DNA from: DASQYE01 sp036389315
GTDB taxonomy: Bacteria; Acidobacteriota; Blastocatellia; Pyrinomonadales; Pyrinomonadaceae
Length of the DNA stretch: 64,000 nucleotides
Direction: 5' to 3'
NCBI GenBank assembly: GCA_036389315.1
Contig: DASVQF010000008.1
Location: 78,876-142,875 of the forward strand
Shown: piece by piece, positions 8,005-16,046 of the stretch
Numbering within the stretch: the stretch's first letter is position 1
Layout: each line of letters begins with the position of its first letter
The notes under the pieces: model-generated
What the model was told of the DNA's origin: nothing
The model's database searches: none
Seen by the model: only the letters and a program-made list of their open reading frames with translations
Program-made: the position numbers and the translations under genes

Positions 8005-8541
8005 CTAATCAATTCGCTGCATCGTGATGGTGACGAGCGGGTCAGCGCCGGCAGTCCGGCTGTACGAGACCCAGAACTTGGCCTTCGGGTAACGCACCAT
8101 CTTGTACATCGAGCCGTCCGGCTTGGCTTCGATCTCTGAACCGAGGACGCCCTTAGGCTGCGGCGTGTTGCCTCCCAGGCCTAGATAGTTGATCGAGATG
8201 GCATAGGTCTTGTGCGCCTTGTCGTAGAAGACCTGCGCCGACTCCTTCTCGCCAAAGACGAAGAAGTCCTGGTCGTCGCTCTTGTCCTGCGGCGCTCCGA
8301 GCTTGGCGCGCGCCTCGTCTGCCGTCATCCCGATCCGCACGCCCTTGTATTCGCTAAAGGGCGGCTCGTCCTCGGCTTTCGACTGGCCGGCCGCAGCGGC
8401 ATGAGCGTCGGTTGTCCGCACGGAGCGGTTCTGCGCGCTGGCGCGCTCTGCGACGCTCGTCGAGGCCCACACGAGGGCGAGGGCCAGCAGTAATACTCCC
8501 GGCAGTTTAGAGATAATACGGTCTTGCTTAAGGTCTGACAT
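8005..8541 (-). CDS. Exported hypothetical protein, SmpA/BamE-like fold possible
   Basis: A 178-aa protein with an N-terminal hydrophobic segment (about 13-35) that reads as a signal peptide or anchor. A polar linker follows, then a compact domain starting YKGVRIGMTADEARAKLGAP (about 65-84). The IGM-x-xDEAxxKLGxP pattern is the start of SmpA/OmlA (BamE-like) domains, but this one is not a lipoprotein and lacks the rest of a clear BamE signature. The second half is beta-rich. It is monocistronic by appearance, converging with the GH3 gene. Function unknown. Confidence 0.7.
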   Translation of the reverse strand: MSDLKQDRIISKLPGVLLLALALVWASTSVAERASAQNRSVRTTDAHAAAAGQSKAEDEPPFSEYKGVRIGMTADEARAKLGAPQDKSDDQDFFVFGEKESAQVFYDKAHKTYAISINYLGLGGNTPQPKGVLGSEIEAKPDGSMYKMVRYPKAKFWVSYSRTAGADPLVTITMQRID

Positions 8542-8751
8542 AGTAGGTTTTGGCTCCTCCTTCCGTGGAAGGTACTGCGATCAGGGCAATCGCAGCAGGG
8601 GTGTGATTCAAAGGCTGGACGGGGAAGAATAAGGTCTCAGGCTAAGGTCTTTAGCGGAAGAGTCTCCCGGCGTCACCGAGCCCTTGTAAATTTTCCGGCG
8701 CGACAATAAGGCAAGATGGGCTTCCGAGTCAATGGCCTTCCCTACGGTTTT

Positions 8752-9174
8752 TCAGCCTTGCAGCGTCTCGCGTATATATTCGACGTAGCGCGCGCGGGCA
8801 TCGTCGTTCATCTCCGTGATGAGCATCCCGACCAGAAAACCCTGTTCCGTGGGAACCTCTTCGCCCCACTCCGTCCTGCCTTCCGTGACGTGCTGGTAAC
8901 GGACAGGAATCGCCGTCACGTCGACGGAGCCGGTGGGAAGCGTCAATCCGACCTGCATCGTGCAGTCTCGCCTGTCCAGAAAAGCCTCGTCTATGCTGCG
9001 GGCGGAGATGATGACGGCCAGGCCCGTCTCGCTGATGTCGTGCGTGTAGCCGATGCAGGTCAGCACCCGCTCACCATCCTCTGCCGTCCGCTTGGTTACG
9101 AGCACCAGAACCCTGATCGCAAGCAGAGTCCTGTGTCTGCGAGTCGTGCGGCGATCATTCTTGTAGAGTGACAT
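8752..9174 (-). CDS. PilZ-domain protein, putative c-di-GMP receptor
   Basis: A 140-aa single-domain protein. The c-di-GMP binding elements are visible: an arginine-rich N-terminus (RRTTRRHR, residues 9-16) fitting RxxxR, and DISETGLAV (about 46-54) fitting D/NxSxxG. The rest forms the expected beta-barrel plus C-terminal helix. PilZ proteins bind c-di-GMP and relay it to motility, exopolysaccharide or transcription. No diguanylate cyclase or effector gene is adjacent, so the output is unknown. Cytoplasmic. Confidence 0.88.
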   Translation of the reverse strand: MSLYKNDRRTTRRHRTLLAIRVLVLVTKRTAEDGERVLTCIGYTHDISETGLAVIISARSIDEAFLDRRDCTMQVGLTLPTGSVDVTAIPVRYQHVTEGRTEWGEEVPTEQGFLVGMLITEMNDDARARYVEYIRETLQG

Positions 9175-9280
9175 CGTAGCTCTTTCAGCCGAGGTTTAGT
9201 CTCCCGCATACACTATGTCATTCTCCTGCGAGGCATGACAAGCTTTTTGTTCGGACGCAGAGGAAGAGAGCCGGAAGAGA

Positions 9281-9352
9281 AATTAACAGGATGGACAGGA
9301 TAAAAGAGAAGCAATAGTTCTTCCATCCTGTCCATCCCTGTTTCGTTTCTTC
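9281..9352. repeat. Palindromic intergenic repeat, copy 1
   Basis: Arms ATTAACAGGATGGACAGGAT and ATCCTGTCCATCCCTGTT form a long imperfect hairpin 3' of amrS. The same family occurs at 12880-12951 and 27402-27485. It may work as a terminator for amrS, being followed by a T-rich run. Confidence 0.8.
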
Positions 9353-9360
9353 TTTTAGAA

Positions 9361-11772
9361 TCATCGGGCCCAGACGCCGGGGATGGCGGTCGCGCACTGC
9401 GGGCACTGGCCCGCGGGCGTGACTTTCATCCGGCGTATTTGGTAGCCGTAACGCTCGACCAACAGGTAATCGCAGGAGGGGCAGTAAGTGTTCTCCCAGC
9501 GACCGACCCGGCCCGGCAAGTTCCCCGCGTAGACGAAGCGCAGGCCCGCCTCGCGTCCGATCTCGCAGGCGCGTATGAGCTGCTCGGCCGTCGTGTTGGC
9601 GTTCTCCGTCATCTTGTAGTCCTGGTGAAAGGCCGTCACGTGCCAGGGGATGTCGGGCGAGACGCTGGCTATGAAGTCGGCCGCGCGCCGTAGCTCCTCG
9701 TCGGAGTCGTTGAAGCCGGGCACAACCAGCGTCACGATCTCTTCCCAGAACCCGCGCTCGTGAACCATCTTGACCGTTTCCAGGATGTTATCGACCACGC
9801 CGCCCAACTGCCTGTAGTTGCGGTCACTCATAGACTTCAAGTCGATCTTATAGCAATCCGTCCACGGCCTGATGTAATCGAGCACCTGCGGCGTCGCATT
9901 CCCGTTCGAGATGAAGGCCGTCTTAAAGCCTGCGGGCCGCGCCAGCTTAAAGACCTCCACGGCCCACTCGGCCGTAATCAAAGGCTCGTTATAACTCGTC
10001 CCGACCATCCGCGCCCCGTAGCTTCGGGCGAGCGCCACCAGCCGCTCCGCCGTCACCACCTTCGGCGCAACCCCCGCCGCATCATCACGCAAAGTCTGCG
10101 ACGTTAAAAAGTTCTGGCAGTTCGAGACGAGAAAGAAGCCTGCGAGGTAGTTATGCTCTTCCTCCACCTCCATGTTGTATACGTCCCCTTCATAATCAAT
10201 GAAAGAGAGATCGCGTAGCGGAACCAGATAAAAGTCTTTCGTCTCAACCACCTTTCGCGTCATCTCGGCATTCTCGTACCACAGGACAGTATATTGATGA
10301 GGAGAAGGCTTGACCGCGCGGTTCTGAATGACCCCCTGCTCCGGTATCGCGACCCTGTAGATCGACGGCAGATATCCCAACTTCAGTGCCAGCCACACAA
10401 CGCCATAGGCCATGCGCCTTGAGACGGTGGTGACGCTCGTCTTTCCACCGGCGTAGCGATGCCCGTCGCCTTCGACATACGCATCCAGGAATGCCTGCAC
10501 AATCGGGCGATGTGCGTCGAAGAGCATTTCGGGCACACGCTTTTCTGTAGAGTGCTTGCCCGCCAGCGACCTGAATAAAAGGGCTGCGGAAGATTTATTG
10601 ACGCTAACGGCCAGCGTCGTCGCACGTTGCACGAGTGCTGCTTTAACACCCAGGCATCGCTCAATCAATCGCACAGTTTCACCGGCCAGCTCCGTCTCTG
10701 CCTGTGAAAAGCTGAAGTTGAGGACGTGGCTTTTCGGGCGAGTTTTATCACTGCAAACGGAGCCTCCGGCGCAATAAAGCCCGAGCAGGCGCGCCATCTC
10801 CGCGTCGAGAGGAATCGAAACAGGTATTCCCGGACGATGCTCGTTAGGAAAACGAATCCTCTGATCTTCAACTATGGCGGCGCGCGACCTGACCTCTTGC
10901 GCTAAACCGCGCGCTATCTTGCTGCGAACATGCCGAACGTAGGAGGCCGTCTTATCCAACCTTGTGCCGATCTGGCGTGAGGTTTGGCCGCGCAGCGTCG
11001 CCTCGGCTATCTCTTGACGGGCATCGGCCGTCAGCTTCCACGCTACGCGATAAGCAGGCGTGTGCCCGCTCAACTCACTCGATACGTTCACTACCTGGGG
11101 AGACGAAAAAGCGTAATGACGCGGTATGGCCAGGTAATGCTCGCGTGTCAACTCTTGCGCTTGTATGGGAGCCGGAGGCGTTGCCGCATCAGTCGTTGCA
11201 TAGAGGCGATGGTCGGCCGTACAGCGCAGCTCCGGCAGATAGTAAGGACGCAGGACGGCGAGCCGCCCGCGATATGAGTGCTTGAAAATCCCGCGCACCT
11301 TTCGCAGCTTTCCGCTGGCAGCCACCGCCCGGAGCTTATCGTCGTAAGCTATCTCGGCATCCGGATGCTTATCAATTCGCTGAGCCGAAGCGAACAGCTC
11401 CTCGAAGCTTGCGGGCCCGCGCTCTGTGACGACGACCGTGTCTCCTGTAAAGCAGTAAGCGCAGTGAAGGTCGCAGCCGAGCATCCCGAAGGTGAGCGTG
11501 TCGGAGCCGGGCAGGGCGTGAAAGAAGGGCTTCTTTTCGGTCGGGTCGCAGGCGAGGGCCGCGACGTAGTTGGTGGGAACCATCAGGCGGCCGCCCTCGT
11601 TGTAGCGCACCTTGCAGATACCGCGCTTGCCCTCCTTAATCAAACAACGGTGGCCGCAGGCGTAGCAGCGCAAGTCGCCGCCCCGTAAATGTTCGGTCAA
11701 CTCGGGCGCGCCTTCGGCTGTTAATTCATCCAGGACTTCGGCCAGCGAGGCCGATCTACTACTCATTGGCAT
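9361..11772 (-). CDS. amrS: AmmeMemoRadiSam radical SAM enzyme interrupted by an intein
   Basis: A 803-aa precursor. The spliced 358-residue protein is a radical SAM enzyme of the AmmeMemoRadiSam (AMMECR1/Memo-associated, PflA-like) family. The N-terminal CYACGHRC-x8-C motif and the C-terminal CPSCDYLL...CPQC ribbon are typical, as are the extein segments LTFGMLGCDLHC and TSYNEPL. The CxxxCxxC motif that binds the SAM cluster is C100 and C104 of the N-extein plus C552, the first residue of the C-extein; the intein is inserted exactly before that third cysteine. ATG at 11772 has AGAGG 10 bp upstream. A more distal TTG start is less likely. AMMECR1 and Memo partner genes are not in the window. 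Without splicing the enzyme should be inactive. Confidence 0.92.
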   Translation of the reverse strand: MPMSSRSASLAEVLDELTAEGAPELTEHLRGGDLRCYACGHRCLIKEGKRGICKVRYNEGGRLMVPTNYVAALACDPTEKKPFFHALPGSDTLTFGMLGCDLHCAYCFTGDTVVVTERGPASFEELFASAQRIDKHPDAEIAYDDKLRAVAASGKLRKVRGIFKHSYRGRLAVLRPYYLPELRCTADHRLYATTDAATPPAPIQAQELTREHYLAIPRHYAFSSPQVVNVSSELSGHTPAYRVAWKLTADARQEIAEATLRGQTSRQIGTRLDKTASYVRHVRSKIARGLAQEVRSRAAIVEDQRIRFPNEHRPGIPVSIPLDAEMARLLGLYCAGGSVCSDKTRPKSHVLNFSFSQAETELAGETVRLIERCLGVKAALVQRATTLAVSVNKSSAALLFRSLAGKHSTEKRVPEMLFDAHRPIVQAFLDAYVEGDGHRYAGGKTSVTTVSRRMAYGVVWLALKLGYLPSIYRVAIPEQGVIQNRAVKPSPHQYTVLWYENAEMTRKVVETKDFYLVPLRDLSFIDYEGDVYNMEVEEEHNYLAGFFLVSNCQNFLTSQTLRDDAAGVAPKVVTAERLVALARSYGARMVGTSYNEPLITAEWAVEVFKLARPAGFKTAFISNGNATPQVLDYIRPWTDCYKIDLKSMSDRNYRQLGGVVDNILETVKMVHERGFWEEIVTLVVPGFNDSDEELRRAADFIASVSPDIPWHVTAFHQDYKMTENANTTAEQLIRACEIGREAGLRFVYAGNLPGRVGRWENTYCPSCDYLLVERYGYQIRRMKVTPAGQCPQCATAIPGVWAR
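10120..11454 (-). mobile_element. Intein with degenerate LAGLIDADG endonuclease
   Basis: Residues C107-N551 of the amrS product (445 aa). Block A is CFTGDTVV at the start. Block B carries TADH (185-188). Block F is DVYNMEVEEEHNYLAG. The end is FFLVSN followed by +1 Cys. The penultimate residue is Ser instead of the usual His, which is tolerated in some inteins. The core holds two LAGLIDADG-like motifs: LLGLYCAGG (329-337), which has Gly where an acidic catalytic residue is expected, and FLDAYVEGDG (428-437), which keeps its acids. A helix-turn-helix-like segment (about 248-291, AEATLRGQTSRQIGTRLD) precedes them. Splicing seems feasible; homing may be impaired. Confidence 0.93.
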
Positions 11773-11879
11773 CTTCGGAAAACCTCTGTCAATAGCGCAA
11801 AAACGTTTGAGCAATTATACTACTTATGCCGCTCGGCAATCAGCCTCCGGCAGCGGGCTTTTCGTCCCGGCTTTGAATT

Positions 11880-12572
11880 ATGATTATCGAAGAACTGACC
11901 GTTACAGCCTTTCAACAACACACGCGCGTCGTCGGGTGCGAGCGAACCGGCCGGGCCATCTGCATTGATCCGGGCGACGAGGCCGAAGCGATTGTCGAAG
12001 TGATAGGACGGCGCGGCCTTGAGTTGCAGGCCATCGCGCTGACGCACGCGCACATGGATCATGTCGGAGGCGTCGCGGCCCTCAAAAAGCTGCTCCCCCG
12101 CGCCGAGATCATACTGCACGTCGAGGACGAGCCCCTCTACAGGGCCTTGCCTGAGCAGCCCTCCTGGATAGGCGTGCCGCGAGCGGCGTGGGCCCATCTC
12201 GGTTTCGATTACGAGGAGCCGCCCGCAATCGACCGCTACTGGACGGACGGGGAAATCTACGGCGTGGGAGAGCTTCGGTTTCGCGTCATACATTGTCCGG
12301 GACATACGCCCGGCCATGTCGTGCTCTTCAGCGAAGAGGAGCGAAAGGTTTTTGTCGGCGATTGTTTGTTTGCGGGCTCTATCGGGAGGACGGATTTGCC
12401 GGGCGGGTCTACGGAGCAGTTGATGGATTCAATCATGAATAGAATCGTGCCGCTCGGCGACGACGTGGTGGTCTATTCGGGTCACGGCGAGCTGACCACC
12501 ATCGGGCGCGAGCGGCAGACCAATCCTTTCCTGACGGGGCTTTACTCGCTCGGGCGCGGCGCTCGTTTTTAG
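11880..12572 (+). CDS. MBL-fold hydrolase, glyoxalase II-like
   Basis: A 230-aa metallo-beta-lactamase-fold enzyme. Metal ligands are THAHMDHVGG (about 54-63), the central CPGHTPGHV, the aspartate in VGDCLFAGSIGRTDLPGG and the final SGHGELTTIG histidine. This ligand set and length match YcbL/GloB-like thioester hydrolases that cleave S-lactoylglutathione or similar substrates. Actual substrate unknown. Cytoplasmic, starts ATG at 11880, divergent from amrS with about 107 bp between starts. Confidence 0.88.
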   Translation: MIIEELTVTAFQQHTRVVGCERTGRAICIDPGDEAEAIVEVIGRRGLELQAIALTHAHMDHVGGVAALKKLLPRAEIILHVEDEPLYRALPEQPSWIGVPRAAWAHLGFDYEEPPAIDRYWTDGEIYGVGELRFRVIHCPGHTPGHVVLFSEEERKVFVGDCLFAGSIGRTDLPGGSTEQLMDSIMNRIVPLGDDVVVYSGHGELTTIGRERQTNPFLTGLYSLGRGARF

Positions 12573-12585
12573 ATGGAGCTTGAAA

Positions 12586-12798
12586 TTACCCGGCGGGTCT
12601 CTTGCGCAATCGCTCTTCTTTCAGCGTCTCCCACTTCTGCTTGATCTCGCCTTTAAGCTCGCCGGGCAGCGTTTCGACCGGCACATCATTCTCGCGGCAG
12701 AATTGACGCCACAGGATAAAGCGCGCGTCATACTGTCCGGTCTCGTCCGAAATCTCATTCGACACGACAGGCTGCTCTTTGCTCTTCTTGTCAGTCAC
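12586..12798 (-). CDS. Small charged hypothetical protein
   Basis: Unrecognised 70-aa protein, highly charged, mostly helical. The C-terminal half (ELKGEIKQKWETLKEERLRK) is a likely amphipathic helix. The start is GTG with GAGGG/GAAGAGG upstream. It converges on the MBL gene with a 13-bp gap and no terminator between. No domain or partner is suggested, but codon use matches neighbouring real genes. Confidence 0.5.
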   Translation of the reverse strand: MTDKKSKEQPVVSNEISDETGQYDARFILWRQFCRENDVPVETLPGELKGEIKQKWETLKEERLRKRPAG

Positions 12799-12879
12799 CC
12801 TCTTCTCGTTCCCTCAGACACTTTCTGAAATTTTAAGCCTTGACGGAGCGCCGACAGTTTAGCAAATGCAAGGAGAAAA

Positions 12880-12951
12880 GATTAACAGGGATGGACAGGA
12901 TGAAAGCAGAACGTTGCATTGCTTTCATCCTGTCCATCCTGTCTATCCCTG
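12880..12951. repeat. Palindromic intergenic repeat, copy 2
   Basis: ATTAACAGGGATGGACAGGA on the left pairs with TCCTGTCCATCCTGTCTATC on the right, around a GAAAGC/GCTTTC inner stem. It lies 3' of the hemoglobin gene and likely doubles as its terminator. Confidence 0.8.
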
Positions 12952-12964
12952 AATCCGACGGCCG

Positions 12965-13438
12965 CTACAAGCCGACGATGTCTTTCTTGAGCGAGCTGAC
13001 TAAGGCCAGCACCTCGTCCTGCTCTTTCTTCGGCACTTTGAACTTGTCCAGAGTGGCGACGAGCGCCTTGGCCGAAATGTCCCAATCGCTTTCCGTGATC
13101 TTCAGCCCCGTATGAGCGGTCTTCATGTCGCGCCCCGTATAGACGCAGGGGCCGCCCGTCGATTGGCACAGCAGGTTAAGCACGTGCTGGCGCAGCCGCT
13201 TCTTGGAATCGTCGCTGAGGCCGACCAGAAAGCGCGAGAGCTGTTTGTCCTCGGCCAGCCGCCGCAGGAACTCGTCCGTCACGGCGGCGAGCGCGTTATA
13301 GCCGCCGAGCCTTTCGTAAAGAGACTTCTCTTTTGTCGTCCCTGTGTCCTGGGCCATAACAGGCTTTGCGGCCCAACCCATCACCACTACAAGTAAGGGC
13401 AGAAGAAACAGCTTCGTCCATAAGCTTGGCTTTCGCAT
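12965..13438 (-). CDS. Exported group 1 truncated hemoglobin
   Basis: A 157-aa protein: signal peptide or anchor (about 5-28, ending KPVMAQ), then a 2-on-2 globin domain. YERLGGYNALAAVTDEF marks the A/B helices, and GGPCVYTGRDMKTAH carries the glycine pair and the proximal (F8) histidine. Aligning by eye to trHbN, the B10 tyrosine is Phe here, which would change ligand stabilisation. Group 1 globins bind O2 or NO and are linked with NO dioxygenation; extracytoplasmic versions are unusual. The ATG at 13438 has AAGGAG 9 bp upstream, better than an earlier TTG. It follows the sigma/anti-sigma/fasciclin genes in the same direction. Confidence 0.88.
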   Translation of the reverse strand: MRKPSLWTKLFLLPLLVVVMGWAAKPVMAQDTGTTKEKSLYERLGGYNALAAVTDEFLRRLAEDKQLSRFLVGLSDDSKKRLRQHVLNLLCQSTGGPCVYTGRDMKTAHTGLKITESDWDISAKALVATLDKFKVPKKEQDEVLALVSSLKKDIVGL

Positions 13439-13648
13439 CTTCAGTCTTCTCCTTTTCAATGATTGGTCAAATCATTTTCCCCCCTCGCGCTCGATCTCCT
13501 CCCCGGTCAAAAGCCTTCACACGGCCCCTCATTACGCAACAATTCGGGCGGACAAAGCAAGCCCTTTCCCGGATATTCCCGAAGCCCCGGATCGAAGGCC
13601 GAGCGCCGTTGCGACCCGAGACTTCGGGGCGGCCGGGGCCGAGAACTC

Positions 13649-14206
13649 TTAGCGAGGCATCAGCACAGTGTCTACGACATGGATGACGCCGTTCGATTGA
13701 TAGACATTGCTGACCGAGACGTTCGATGTGTTCCCCTTCTCGTCGCGCAAGACTATCTGGTCACCGCTCATCATGGCCGTGAGCGTGCCGCCGCTCACGG
13801 TTCTGAGCGCGGCGCTGCCGCCGCCCTTCTTGATAAGGCCCATCAGCCTCCGACCGTCGTACTTGCCCGCGACGACGTGATAGGTCAGCACCCTGGTCAG
13901 CATGGCTTTGTTCTCAGGCTTGAGCAGCATCTCGACGGTTCCCGCCGGAAGCTTATCGAAGGCCGCGTTGGTCGGAGCAAAGACCGTGAAGGGCCCTTTG
14001 CCTTTGAGCGTCTCGACCAGCCCGGCGGCCTTCACGGCGGCCACCAGCGTCGTGTGGTCGGCCGAGTTGACCGCGTTATCAATAATATCCCTGGTGCGGA
14101 GCATCGGCGCGCCGCCGACCATTGGGTTCTCCTGCGCGCGGGCGATTGCTGTAGCGAAGGCGAGTGTTGCAAAGACGAGCAGCAACGTAACGAAACTCTT
14201 TCTCAT
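13649..14206 (-). CDS. Secreted fasciclin (FAS1) domain protein
   Basis: A 185-aa protein with a signal peptide (MRKSFVTLLLVFATLAFATA, cleavage near ARAQ), then one FAS1 domain. Diagnostic elements are DHTTLVAAVKAAGLVETLKG, PFTVFAPTNAAFDKLPAG (the H1-like box), LTYHVVAGKY and the final NGVIHVVDTVLMP (H2 box). FAS1 proteins mediate adhesion or matrix contacts; in mycobacteria MPT70/MPT83 are FAS1 proteins under SigK control. It is located just downstream of an RskA-like anti-sigma gene, matching that association. ATG at 14206 has GAGAGGAAG upstream, so the longer frame is not used. Confidence 0.92.
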   Translation of the reverse strand: MRKSFVTLLLVFATLAFATAIARAQENPMVGGAPMLRTRDIIDNAVNSADHTTLVAAVKAAGLVETLKGKGPFTVFAPTNAAFDKLPAGTVEMLLKPENKAMLTRVLTYHVVAGKYDGRRLMGLIKKGGGSAALRTVSGGTLTAMMSGDQIVLRDEKGNTSNVSVSNVYQSNGVIHVVDTVLMPR

Positions 14207-14364
14207 TTTCTTCCTCTCATTCTCCTCAAAAATTTTTTCAGCCAGACACACCTGGGCCAACCACTGCGGGCCCTCTCCTGTTTTCCGAGCACTCTGACCT
14301 GATTTACGGATGGCGTGAAGTTTTAGGATTTAAGAAGGCGGAAAAAATTTTTAAGGATTGAATT

Positions 14365-15225
14365 TCAGGAGATGGGGCTGAGCAGGTACTTGTCGCCCGT
14401 GGGCGCGCTCGCGCCCGATTGCGGCTCAAGCGTGACGGCAAAGACAGAGGCTTTGCGCCCGGCCTCTGGGACGCGGTCGTGCATCACAGCGCCGCCGCGC
14501 GCGTCCGTGTTGAAGACCCCGCCGGGCACAGGATGCGCGAGGTCTTCTATGTACCAGAGCTGATACGCCTTGCCCGCAGGGGCGGGCGGAAGGTTATAGG
14601 CGAAGAGCATGGCGCGCCCCGTCTGCGGATCGAAAGCAAGCCGCGCGCTCGCCTCTTTGGCCGCAGCCGTCCCCGAGAGCTGGGCCATGCGCGACTGTGG
14701 CGCTGTCAAAAGCTCTCTCGCCTCGCGCTCCTCCGCGACCTGTTTGGCGAGGACTTCGACGGCCGTGTGCTCGCGCTCGTAGCGTCGCTGCAACTCGTTA
14801 AAGCGACGCAAGAGCACCAGGAGCGCGGCCGTGAGCGAAAGAATCGCGACCGTCGCGGCAATCGCGCCGAAAGAAAGGGAAGCGAAGCTTCGGCGGCTGC
14901 GTGCCGAAGGTCGCATCTCGACGACCTTTGCGCCCAAGCTCTGAGCGCCCTCAGTCTCGCCTTCAACGTCGCGGCTCGCGCGGCTTGATCTTGAAGGCTG
15001 AGCTATGGTGCGTACGCTCTCAAGAATACGTGTGCGCAACTCAGGCGTGGGCTCTGCGGGCGCGGACGTGAGCGCGAGCGCGGAAGCCGTGTCGAGCCAG
15101 AGTGCGGCCTCTTGGCTGCACTCCCGGCACGTCGCCAGATGCTCTTCGAGCGCGCGCGCTTCGGAAGCGTCAAGCGCGCCGAGCGCATATACCGCGAGCA
15201 TCTCCTTGTACTCTTCGTGCCTCAC
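14365..15225 (-). CDS. RskA-family anti-sigma factor
   Basis: A 286-aa single-pass membrane protein. The N-terminal zinc-finger anti-sigma domain carries HLATCREC (H-x3-C-x2-C, about 29-36). A variable linker, a transmembrane helix (about 117-140, AIAATVAILSLTAALLVLL), a coiled coil (about 140-170) and a C-terminal extracytoplasmic RskA domain (GKAYQLWYIEDLAHPVPGGVF, about 219-239) follow. It should hold the upstream ECF sigma factor at the membrane until its outer domain senses a signal and is proteolysed. The gene begins 74 bp after the sigma stop, on the same strand. Confidence 0.92.
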   Translation of the reverse strand: MRHEEYKEMLAVYALGALDASEARALEEHLATCRECSQEAALWLDTASALALTSAPAEPTPELRTRILESVRTIAQPSRSSRASRDVEGETEGAQSLGAKVVEMRPSARSRRSFASLSFGAIAATVAILSLTAALLVLLRRFNELQRRYEREHTAVEVLAKQVAEEREARELLTAPQSRMAQLSGTAAAKEASARLAFDPQTGRAMLFAYNLPPAPAGKAYQLWYIEDLAHPVPGGVFNTDARGGAVMHDRVPEAGRKASVFAVTLEPQSGASAPTGDKYLLSPIS

Positions 15226-15299
15226 CTTGAGCCTTCTCAGCCTCTCGCTACTCTGATGTGCGTAGCCTCTTACTCGTTTGACGCTGCGCCGACCGTTTT

Positions 15300-15962
15300 T
15301 TAGAGAAAACCTTTGAGGCGCTCGCCGAGCAGCTCCCTGAGCTTTATCATCCCCGAGCGCATCCGCGTCTTGACCGTGCCGAGCGGAGCGCCGAGGCGGC
15401 TTGCGATCTCCGTTTGCGTGAGCCCTTCAAAGTAAGCCAGGACGAGCGTCTCGCGCTGCTCGCGCGGAAGCTCGCCCAGGCACTCGCGCACCACTGCGCT
15501 CTGCTCTGCCCGCATCGCGTCCTGTTCCGAATCCGAGACGCTTTCCTCCGTCCCCTGCACGGCCTCGTTCGCCGTGCGCTGCCTGGACTCCAGGGCGCGC
15601 AGGCGGTCAATAGTCCGGCTGCGGCAGAGCGTAACAAGCCATGTGAAGGGGCGACCACGCGATTCGTCGAAATCCGCCGCCCGCTTCCAGACCTGTATGA
15701 AGACATCCTGTAAGACATCCTCTGCCTCCGGGCGGCTATGTAATATACGTAGGATTAAACCGAAAAGGATTAGCCTGTAACGGTCGTAGAGCGAGGCGAG
15801 CGCCTGCTCGTCGCCGCGCGCAATCGCGTGCAGAAGCTCCGTATCTGACGTTTGCGCTTGTTCGGGTCTCAACGCCTTCGTCGCCACAAGTCCAGAAGTA
15901 ACGAGCGCCCATCTTATCCGAGACGGGCCCCCATGCGCCAGCACTTCCACAGCCCCGTCCAT
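15300..15962 (-). CDS. ECF sigma factor, SigK-like
   Basis: RNA polymerase sigma-70 ECF protein. Region 2 reads LASLYDRYRLILFGLILRIL then EAEDVLQDVFIQVW and TWLVTLCRSRTIDRLR. Region 4 reads LPREQRETLVLAYFEGLTQTEIASRLGAPLGTVKTRM. The ATG at 15962 gives 220 aa; a GTG at 15887 would give 195 aa, closer to the family norm, so the start is uncertain. It heads a cluster with the RskA-like anti-sigma, FAS1 protein and truncated hemoglobin, and is divergent from ada. Autoregulation is likely for this class, but no promoter motif could be assigned with confidence. Confidence 0.92.
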   Translation of the reverse strand: MDGAVEVLAHGGPSRIRWALVTSGLVATKALRPEQAQTSDTELLHAIARGDEQALASLYDRYRLILFGLILRILHSRPEAEDVLQDVFIQVWKRAADFDESRGRPFTWLVTLCRSRTIDRLRALESRQRTANEAVQGTEESVSDSEQDAMRAEQSAVVRECLGELPREQRETLVLAYFEGLTQTEIASRLGAPLGTVKTRMRSGMIKLRELLGERLKGFL

Positions 15963-16046
15963 TAATAAGTTTGAGCGCAAGAGTCGGATAGATTTCGGAG
16001 CGCGCTCGCCCTTAGAATGCTTTAACGTGGAGGTGCTAGGAGCGTC

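Noticed and set aside
9218..9406. 62-codon minus-strand frame with a hydrophobic segment
   Set aside because: It consists largely of the palindromic repeat after amrS; unlike the tlpA-like gene no domain follows.
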